Of a DNA stretch of 64,000 nucleotides, positions 8,320 to 16,634 are shown piece by piece. The stretch lies in contig JBQLZQ010000005.1 in assembly GCA_052168355.1 (NCBI GenBank), positions 36,361-100,360 on the forward strand, in the 5' to 3' direction. The stretch's first letter is position 1. Every line of letters starts with the position of its first letter. This DNA is from JBQLZQ01 sp052168355. GTDB taxonomy: Bacteria > Pseudomonadota > Alphaproteobacteria > DSM-16000 > Inquilinaceae. Under the pieces are notes generated by a model. That model had not been told where the DNA came from. It made no database searches and saw only the letters and a list, made by a program, of their open reading frames with translations. The translations under genes were made by a program, and so were the position numbers.

Positions 8320-9557
8320 CCGACGCGCTGAACGTTTATGACAGGCTTGGCGTCCGCCGGTGGATCAACGCCGGCGGCTACCTCACGCGCCTGGGCGGCG
8401 GGCCGGTGTCGCAAAACGTCCGCGACGGCATGGCGGCGGCCGGCGACGGCTTTGTCGACATGGTGGAGTTGCAGGCGGCCGTCAGCCGTCTGATCGCCCC
8501 GCATACCGGAACCCAGGCGGCCATCGTCACCTGCGGCGCGGCCGCCGCGCTGACCCTGGCGACGGCGTCCGTCCTGGCCCGCGACACCGTTGCGATCATG
8601 GACCGGCTGCCAGACACCAGAGGGTTGAAAGACCATATCCTGGTCCACCGGAAGCATCGGTCCAGCTACGATCACGCGATCCGGGCCGCCGGCGCCAGGC
8701 TGATCGACTATGGCTTCAACGATCCGGGCCTGGAGGCGGGATTTCGGTCCGTGGAGGCGTCGGAGGTCGAGGCGGCCATAACGGACCGGACGGTCGGGGT
8801 CTACGTCGCGGTGACGCCCCACACCCTGCCCGAACTGGCGCTGATCGCCGGCGTTGCCGCCAGCCACGATCTGCCGGTTATCGCGGACGCGGCGCCCTGG
8901 CTGCCGCCCAAGGACAATCTGCGGCGTTTCGCCGACGCCGGGGCCACGCTGGTCGCCTTCAGCGGCGGCAAGGCGCTGGGCGCGCCGGCCGGGACGGGAT
9001 TGCTGTGCGGGCCCAAGGATCTGATCGCATCGGCGCTGGTGCAGCAGACCGACATGACGGTGGTGCCCGAACGGTGGAACCCGCCCGCCGATCTGGTGGA
9101 CAGGACTCGATTCCGGGGTCTGCCGCGCCAGGGGATCGGTCGCGGCATGAAAGTCTCCAAGGAGGAGATCGTCGGTCTGATCCTGGCGTTCGAGGCCTTT
9201 ATGGCGACCGATTTCGACATCCGGGGACAAAAGCAGGAGAACAGCCTGCGGGTCATCCAGGCGAAGGTGGACGATCAGGGCCTGGTGCCGACCCGCCTGC
9301 TGACCGTGGCGGACACGCAGCGGCGGCCGCTGCTTGAGCTGAGCGTCGACCCGCCGGCCGTCGGGTTTTCGGCCGATGACGTCATCCGCCATCTCGCCGC
9401 CCTGCCGACGCCGGTGCAATTGAGCGAGCGGCGCGCCCATCGCGGCATCCTGACGGTCGATCCGGCCAGTCTTTCCGATACCGACATCGCGCCCCTGGCC
9501 GCCGCGCTCACGCGGGCGTTCGCCGATCTTCACGCCCGGTCGGGCCGTCGCGCATAG
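8316..9557 (+). CDS. SelA-like PLP-dependent enzyme (selenocysteine synthase/glucosaminate-6-phosphate ammonia-lyase superfamily)
   Basis: A 413-residue fold-type I PLP enzyme. The Schiff-base lysine is probably K219 in FSGGKALGAPAGTG, with D191 (VIADAAPW) contacting the pyridine nitrogen. The N-terminal YDRLGVRRWINAGGYLTRLGGG and TCGAAAALTLA regions match the SelA-related group that includes D-glucosaminate-6-phosphate ammonia-lyase. No selB or selD gene is in the window, so selenocysteine synthesis is unlikely. The true reaction, probably beta-elimination on an amino acid or amino sugar acid, is unknown. It is translationally coupled to the cyclase gene. Confidence 0.75.
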   Translation: MTDALNVYDRLGVRRWINAGGYLTRLGGGPVSQNVRDGMAAAGDGFVDMVELQAAVSRLIAPHTGTQAAIVTCGAAAALTLATASVLARDTVAIMDRLPDTRGLKDHILVHRKHRSSYDHAIRAAGARLIDYGFNDPGLEAGFRSVEASEVEAAITDRTVGVYVAVTPHTLPELALIAGVAASHDLPVIADAAPWLPPKDNLRRFADAGATLVAFSGGKALGAPAGTGLLCGPKDLIASALVQQTDMTVVPERWNPPADLVDRTRFRGLPRQGIGRGMKVSKEEIVGLILAFEAFMATDFDIRGQKQENSLRVIQAKVDDQGLVPTRLLTVADTQRRPLLELSVDPPAVGFSADDVIRHLAALPTPVQLSERRAHRGILTVDPASLSDTDIAPLAAALTRAFADLHARSGRRA

Positions 9558-9647
9558 AGGATGCGATCGGTTCTTCGGGGCGTCTGTGATAGGCAGATCG
9601 AGCCCGGCCGCGATGCGGCCGGCAGGGCGTGTGGTCAGGAGTCAGCG

Positions 9648-10391
9648 GTGATCGAGATTGCATTCACGAGCCCCGTCAGCCCCGAGCGGCAGGGGGTTTT
9701 CGAAGCGGCGGCGGAGCGGTGGGACGCGGTGGCCCAAATCGCCTTCCCGACGGTGGAGATCGACGGACGGTCGATCGACGGCCTGCTGATCGAGGCGTCG
9801 GTGGCGCCGATCGACGGGGCCCAGGGGGTGCTGGGACGGGCGGGCCCGACCCATCTGCGGCCGGACGGCGAACTGCCGGCCAAGGGTGTCATGGAATTCG
9901 ACCTTGCCGATGTCGAGCGGCTAGAGGGCGAAGGCGCCTTTGCCGACGTCATCCTGCACGAAATGGGGCACGTTCTGGGGATCGGGACGCTGTGGGACCG
10001 GATGGGGCTGCTGCGCGGCCGGGGCACCGACGATCCGGGGTTCGTCGGCCCCAACGCGGTGCGCGAATACGGCGCCCTGCGCGGCCGGGGCGAATCCCGG
10101 CCGGTGCCGGTCGCCAACACCGGCGGTCCCGGTACGCGGGAAGGCCATTGGCGCGAGCTGGTGTTCGGGGACGAGCTGATGACCGGCTTTCTGTCCGGGG
10201 CCCGGCGGCCGCTGAGCCGGCTGACCGTCGCCTCCCTGGAGGATCTGGGCTACGCGGTCCGTTACGAGGCGGCCGATCCGTTCGGGTTGCCCAGCTTTCT
10301 CGAATTGGCCGAAAAGGGCGTGGCCGAGGCGGTGCGCAGCCTTCACCTGTGCCGGATGGGCCGGCCCGAGCCGGTGGTGATCGGCCGGTAG
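9648..10391 (+). CDS. Leishmanolysin-like (M8 family) zinc metalloprotease
   Basis: A 247-residue protein with the metzincin motif H104-E105-M-G-H108 followed by VLGIGTLW. The third zinc ligand appears as H167 in GHWRELVFGDELMTG, with the Met-turn at M178. The ligand separated by a long insert from HExxH, then ELMTG, is the leishmanolysin arrangement. The GTG at 9648 was chosen because AGGAG ends 6 bases before it; the frame is open back to 9561. Neither start gives a signal peptide, pro-region or lipobox, which is odd for a family that is usually secreted. Confidence 0.82.
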   Translation: MIEIAFTSPVSPERQGVFEAAAERWDAVAQIAFPTVEIDGRSIDGLLIEASVAPIDGAQGVLGRAGPTHLRPDGELPAKGVMEFDLADVERLEGEGAFADVILHEMGHVLGIGTLWDRMGLLRGRGTDDPGFVGPNAVREYGALRGRGESRPVPVANTGGPGTREGHWRELVFGDELMTGFLSGARRPLSRLTVASLEDLGYAVRYEAADPFGLPSFLELAEKGVAEAVRSLHLCRMGRPEPVVIGR

Positions 10392-10476
10392 GCCCGCTTT
10401 GCCGATCCCTCGCGCTGCCGTTCGACGATGTCAGGTGGGCGGGGTCCTCGAGGTCCGTCAAAGCGGGACGTACGAC

Positions 10477-10505
10477 TTGCCAATGGTACGACCTAGTAAT
10501 ACCAT
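10477..10505 (+). promoter_or_regulatory. Candidate promoter/operator of the ParDE locus
   Basis: TTGCCA (10477-10482) and TACCAT (10500-10505) are separated by 17 bases, a fair sigma-70 match. A 5-bp inverted repeat TGGTA/TACCA (10484-10488 and 10500-10504) spans the -10 region, and GTACGAC occurs twice (10470-10476, 10487-10493). ParD antitoxins autorepress through such sites. Predicted by eye. Confidence 0.35.
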
Positions 10506-10510
10506 CATGC

Positions 10511-10572
10511 CTAGAGCGCGATCGTCATTGGTGGAAGCGGACCCGCTTCCACCCAAGGCGATCCTGCTCTAG
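10511..10572. repeat. Dispersed extragenic palindrome, copy 1
   Basis: A 62-bp imperfect inverted repeat from CTAG to CTAG, with 28-base arms (six mismatches) and a 6-base loop. Core bases TGGAAGC and GCTTCCACCCAAGGCGATC are shared with the element at 34491-34552. The last two bases overlap the AGGAGG ribosome binding site of parD at 10571-10576. Confidence 0.8.
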
Positions 10573-10583
10573 GAGGATTTGGG

Positions 10584-10859
10584 ATGACGGTGAAATCATC
10601 GATCTCGTTGACGGACCAACAGGCCAGTTTCATACGCACGCTTGTGCGGGAGGGCCGCTATTCCAGCGCCAGCGCCGTTATCCAACAAGGCTTGGATCTG
10701 CTTCGCCAGAAGACCGAAGCCGAACGTGCCGAGACCGATGCGTTGCGTGTTCTGGTCGAGCAAAGGCGCGCCGGGCAGTTTCTCTCGCCCGATCTCATGA
10801 AAGACCGCGCGGACCGAATGCTCGAGCGGAAGCGGCGCGAGCATGGTCTGGACGACTGA
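10584..10859 (+). CDS. parD: ParD-family antitoxin
   Basis: A 91-residue type II antitoxin. The N-terminal ribbon-helix-helix DNA-binding domain is seen as KSSISLTDQQASFIRTLVREG and RYSSASAVIQQGLDLL; the charged C-terminal half is the toxin-binding tail. An AGGAGG site lies 7 bases before the ATG. The gene overlaps the toxin gene by 17 bases. Expected functions are neutralising ParE and repressing its own promoter. Confidence 0.93.
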   Translation: MTVKSSISLTDQQASFIRTLVREGRYSSASAVIQQGLDLLRQKTEAERAETDALRVLVEQRRAGQFLSPDLMKDRADRMLERKRREHGLDD

Positions 10860-11202
10860 GTTTTCGGATGCTGCCGAGCGCGACTTCGAGCTGATCTTCG
10901 ATCATCTGTTCGAAACTCTCGTGGGTTTTGGCGAAGCTCCTGACGCGGCTTTCATGAAGGCGGCCGACCGGATCGATGCCATCCGGTCTGCAGCCGAAGC
11001 GATATCGAAAGCGCCTCACAAAGGCACCCGGCGCGATGCCATTGCAACCGGCTTGCGAAATGTAACGATGGGCCGCGCGATAGTCTGGTTCGACCTGAAC
11101 GAAGCCGAGCGCAAGGTCCGTATCCTGGCGATCTTCTATGGCGGCCAGGATCACGTCAGGCACATGCTGACGCGCTTGTTGGGAGACGATCCAGGCGTGT
11201 GA
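10843..11202 (+). CDS. parE: ParE-family toxin
   Basis: A 119-residue RelE/ParE superfamily toxin. Known ParE proteins block DNA gyrase. Family patterns visible are TEFSDAAERDFELIFDHLFE at the N-terminus, then SKAPHKGTRRDAIATGLRNV and KVRILAIFYGGQDH at the C-terminus. The gene is intact and slightly longer than the usual 95-105 residues. Its start lies within parD, so the two are coupled. It converges on the beta-lactamase-like gene with a 54-base gap. Confidence 0.92.
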   Translation: MVWTTEFSDAAERDFELIFDHLFETLVGFGEAPDAAFMKAADRIDAIRSAAEAISKAPHKGTRRDAIATGLRNVTMGRAIVWFDLNEAERKVRILAIFYGGQDHVRHMLTRLLGDDPGV

Positions 11203-11256
11203 TGCCGTTGGGCGCCGATTACGCGCCGGTCTTCGCGGCGCCTGGACAAGCATTGG

Positions 11257-12372
11257 TCACGGGTCGGGATCCGGCGCCAGGGTTTCGCCGATGGCGTTGA
11301 ACGCGGCCCGCAGGTCTTCGATCCTGCCGTCGTTGGCGGCGACGACCAGCGCCCGATCGGCGTCCGGCCACAGATACATCTGAACCAGCCACATCGTGTT
11401 CGAGCCGGCGTGACGATAGACGCCGTCGTCGGTGACGACCCAGCCCAACGCGTAATCGCCGCCGAAGGGCGGGGTGTGCAGCCGGTGCCAGCTTTCGCGG
11501 GTCAGGAACCCGCCCTCGTCGCCGCGGATCCCACGCATGTGGACAGCGGCATAGCGCAACTGATCGGTAACGGTCATGTGGACGCGTCCGGCCGGTCCCA
11601 GAACCGGCGGGTTGTCGGCACCGGCGCCCGGTTCCACCGACCGCAGACCGCCCAGCAGACCGGCGCGGTGGCCGCGCGGCTGGTCCAGCGTGCCCGGCGT
11701 TCCGGGCGGCCCGAACCCGGCGCTGGCAAGGCCCAGCGGGGCGAACAGCTCGCCGCGCATCAGGTCTTCCCAGGACACGCCGGTGCGGGCCTCCATCATC
11801 GCGGCGGCGACCACGTAACCGGCGTTGGAATACAGGAAACCGGTTTGCGGCGTGGCCACCGGGGCCAGCGTCAGGACCCTGCCGGCGTAGCGGCGCCGAT
11901 CGACGACGGCGTCCCGGTCGGCATCGGTGCCGATATAGCGGAGGGTGGCCAGGCGTCCGATGTTGGCCGGCAGGCCGGACCGGTGGCTGAACAGGTGAAC
12001 CAACGTCAGGTCGCGATAGGCCGGGTTCATGTCGGGGACGACGTCGCCCAAGACCGCGCCGATGGTGTCGTCCCACGACAGGCGCCCCTGTTCGACCAGT
12101 CTGGCGGCCACGGTGGCCGTCATCGATTTGGTGTTGGAGCCGATATGCCACAGATCCACGATGTCGACGGCGACGTCGGTATCGTGGGTCCGGGTGCCGG
12201 CGACGCCGATCGTGATGGTCCCCCGGTCGTACACGCCGATGGCCACGCCCGGCGCACCGGTGTCGACCCAAAGGCGGGACGCCAAACGGCCGATGTCGGC
12301 CGCGCCCGCCGATCCCGCACCGACGGTGATGGCCAGCACAACCGCGATCAGAAGGGCGATCCGAGACACCAA
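11257..12372 (-). CDS. Secreted serine beta-lactamase/D-aminopeptidase-like hydrolase (class C fold)
   Basis: A 371-residue member of the beta-lactamase/penicillin-binding-protein-like group. A signal peptide is evident at residues 1-24 (ending AGSAGA-A). The SxxK motif is S79-NT-K82, the second motif is Y181-S-N183, and H320-A-G322 replaces the KTG triad as in esterase EstB and D-Ala-D-Ala carboxypeptidase relatives. Probably periplasmic. Family members range from peptidases to esterases, so antibiotic hydrolysis should not be assumed. It stands alone, convergent with ParDE. Confidence 0.85.
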   Translation of the reverse strand: MVSRIALLIAVVLAITVGAGSAGAADIGRLASRLWVDTGAPGVAIGVYDRGTITIGVAGTRTHDTDVAVDIVDLWHIGSNTKSMTATVAARLVEQGRLSWDDTIGAVLGDVVPDMNPAYRDLTLVHLFSHRSGLPANIGRLATLRYIGTDADRDAVVDRRRYAGRVLTLAPVATPQTGFLYSNAGYVVAAAMMEARTGVSWEDLMRGELFAPLGLASAGFGPPGTPGTLDQPRGHRAGLLGGLRSVEPGAGADNPPVLGPAGRVHMTVTDQLRYAAVHMRGIRGDEGGFLTRESWHRLHTPPFGGDYALGWVVTDDGVYRHAGSNTMWLVQMYLWPDADRALVVAANDGRIEDLRAAFNAIGETLAPDPDP

Positions 12373-12474
12373 AGCCTCCGCATCATCCGATCCGGAGCCG
12401 CGCCGACGCTCAAAGCGGCCGGACGGCCGCGTCTTGCGGCCCGGATCAACCCGACGGAGGGATCAAACGACAGC

Positions 12475-12502
12475 GGGGTCGATAAGCGCGCTTATCGACC
12501 CC
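12475..12502. terminator. Perfect 28-bp palindrome downstream of pnp
   Basis: GGGGTCGATAAGCG followed directly by its exact reverse complement, with no loop. It begins 9 bases after the pnp stop on the minus strand. As RNA it would form a strong hairpin able to end the rpsO-pnp transcript or protect its 3' end. No U-run follows, so classic intrinsic termination is uncertain. Confidence 0.55.
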
Positions 12503-12511
12503 GGCTCTCCG

Positions 12512-14644
<2,133 letters not shown>

Positions 14645-14862
14645 CTCTCTTCCTTCCCATCGTCACCCCAGTCCGCCAATCGGACCCGGGGCCGAAGGGC
14701 GGCCTGAAGCGGCCGCGCCTTCTCGTGAAAAGCCGAACGCCGTCGCCCTTCACGGCAACGGCGAGCTCCTGCTGCGCATCGGCGCATCGGCATGTCTTGA
14801 TCGTGTGCCTTGGGCACGGGCGCCGTTCGATACCATCAGACGGATCGCCAAACGGGGCGCGA

Positions 14863-15132
14863 TCAGCGACGCAGCCCGAGGGTTTTGACCAGCTGTTCGT
14901 ACCGGCCCACATTCTTGCGCTTGACGTAGTCGAGCAAGCGCCGCCGGCGACCGACCATGATCAGCAGGCCGCGGCGGGAGTGGAAGTCTTTCTTATGGGT
15001 CTTCAAATGCTCGGTCAGATTGGAAATACGCTCGCTCAACACCGCCACCTGGACTTCGGGCGAGCCGGTATCGTTGGCGGCGGTGGCATGTTCCTTGATC
15101 AGTTCCGTCTTGCGTTCGGGTGTGATCGACAT
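14863..15132 (-). CDS. rpsO: 30S ribosomal protein S15
   Basis: An 89-residue protein that binds the central domain of 16S rRNA early in 30S assembly. SITPERKTELIKEHA, TGSPEVQVAVLSERISNL and HSRRGLLIMVGRRRRLLDYL-type segments are all present. AGGAG lies 7 bases before the ATG. It follows truB by 18 bases, and pnp is downstream, the conserved truB-rpsO-pnp order. Confidence 0.98.
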   Translation of the reverse strand: MSITPERKTELIKEHATAANDTGSPEVQVAVLSERISNLTEHLKTHKKDFHSRRGLLIMVGRRRRLLDYVKRKNVGRYEQLVKTLGLRR

Positions 15133-15150
15133 CGTCTTCTCCTAGAGGCG

Positions 15151-16092
15151 TCACAGGTTGAGTACGCGCACCGGCTGCAATGAGGCGCCGTCCAGCCGGG
15201 CCAGGGCCACGGGCGTTCGGTCCAGAACGGCCAACACCACCACGCCTTCCGCCGCCGGGTCGAGATTGAGCTGTTCGAGCCTCTCTCGCTCCGACCGACG
15301 CAGAAGCATGACCGGTTGGCCGCATCGCATCTGGTGCGCTTCCGTTTCCGTCAGGGCCAGCGCCGGGATGTCGTCCAGCGCGGTCGCGATCGGAAGCAGA
15401 GTGCTTTCGGCGAGCGGGTTATCCGCCATCGCCTCCAATTGTGCAAGCGATACTGCGTTTTCCAGGGAAAACGGCCCGACCCGGTGCCGCCGCAGCGCCG
15501 TGACGTGGCCGACCGTGCCCAGGGTCTCGGCCAAGTCCCGGGCCAGGGAGCGGACATAGGTGCCCTTGCCGCACACCGCCTCGAACCGGGCGCTGTCGGG
15601 GTCGGGCCTGTCCAGCAGGTCCAGCCGCGCGACGCGCACCGACCGGGGCGCCAGGACCACGTCCCGACCGCCGCGCGCTAAATCATATGCGCGCTGACCA
15701 TTTATCTTCAGTGCCGAGAAGGATGGCGGCACCTGCTGGATATGGCCGACGAACCGGGGCAGGGCGGCCCGGATCTGGTCGTCGGTCGGCCGTACCGCGC
15801 TGGTTTCCGTTACCGCGCCCTCGGCGTCGTCGGTGTCCCGCGCCTCGCCCCAGCGCACGTCGAACCGGTAGGTCTTTTCGCCGTCCATGGCATAGCCGAC
15901 CGTCTTGGTCGCCTCGCCAAAGGCGATGGGCAGAACGCCCGAGGCTAGCGGGTCCAAGGTGCCGCCATGACCGGCCTTGGCGGCGTTCAGCGCCCGGCGG
16001 GCGATCCCGACCAGGCGTGTCGAGGTCATGCCGACCGGCTTGTCGACCACCAGCCAACCGCTGACGGGGTTACCGCGGCGTTTGCGAGCCAT
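15151..16092 (-). CDS. truB: tRNA pseudouridine-55 synthase
   Basis: Makes pseudouridine 55 in the T-arm of tRNAs. The catalytic Asp is in GHGGTLDPLASGVLPIAFG; the N-terminus GWLVVDKPVGMTS is typical. The start was set at ATG 16092, giving 313 residues and MARKRRGNPVSGW; the frame is open to 16230 but that extension is low-complexity and lies inside rbfA. It overlaps the end of rbfA by 23 bases. Confidence 0.96.
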   Translation of the reverse strand: MARKRRGNPVSGWLVVDKPVGMTSTRLVGIARRALNAAKAGHGGTLDPLASGVLPIAFGEATKTVGYAMDGEKTYRFDVRWGEARDTDDAEGAVTETSAVRPTDDQIRAALPRFVGHIQQVPPSFSALKINGQRAYDLARGGRDVVLAPRSVRVARLDLLDRPDPDSARFEAVCGKGTYVRSLARDLAETLGTVGHVTALRRHRVGPFSLENAVSLAQLEAMADNPLAESTLLPIATALDDIPALALTETEAHQMRCGQPVMLLRRSERERLEQLNLDPAAEGVVVLAVLDRTPVALARLDGASLQPVRVLNL

Positions 16093-16549
16093 CGCCGCTT
16101 TCCGCCCGATGGGCGTTCCCGATGTCGTCCGGGCCGCCGTCCTGGCCGCCGTCCGGATCATCGGTCGGCTCGGTCGCGGCGCTGTCGGCGCGATCGCCCT
16201 GGCGCAGGAGCCGGTCGATATTCTGGGCATAGTCGAAGGACGTGTCCGCCTGGAAGGACAGGGTGGGGGTAAACCGCAGCCGCAGCCCCTTGCCGATCCG
16301 GGTCCGCAAAAACGGCGCGGCGCGGCGCAGGGCGGGCAGGATTCGATCCATGTTGGCGCCGCCCAACGGCATGATGAAGGCGGTGGCGTTGCGCAGGTCG
16401 GGGCCGATGCGCACCTCGGTCACGGTGATCGACGCGTCCGCCAGGTCCGGATCGCGTAGCTCTCCACGCAGCAGCACCTCGGCAAGGCTGTGGCGCAGCT
16501 CCTCACCGACACGAAGCTGCCGGTGCGAGGGCGATCGGCCGTCTCTCAT
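16070..16549 (-). CDS. rbfA: Ribosome-binding factor A
   Basis: A cold-shock 30S maturation factor of 159 residues with the KH-like core: RQLRVGEELRHSLAEVLLRGEL, ITVTEVRIGPDLRNATAFI and LRLRFTPTLSFQADTS. The ATG at 16549 (MRDGRSPSHRQ) fits family N-termini; the frame continues to 16666 but that arginine/proline-rich extension would overlap infB. The C-terminal 35 residues are acidic and disordered, as in many alphaproteobacterial homologues. Confidence 0.94.
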   Translation of the reverse strand: MRDGRSPSHRQLRVGEELRHSLAEVLLRGELRDPDLADASITVTEVRIGPDLRNATAFIMPLGGANMDRILPALRRAAPFLRTRIGKGLRLRFTPTLSFQADTSFDYAQNIDRLLRQGDRADSAATEPTDDPDGGQDGGPDDIGNAHRAESGDGSQTPR

Positions 16550-16634
16550 GATCCTGAAATCCCGTATTCGTGCGTCGGGACCGCCCCTTGTCGGGGCGGC
16601 TCCCGCCCTCCTTGGCGGCCGAGGCGGCGCGGTC

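Noticed and set aside
14645..14862. RNase III processing stem in the pnp leader
   Set aside because: Only short GC hairpins (for example GTGCC-TTG-GGCAC near 14805) were seen; none forms the long duplex expected, so no feature was called.
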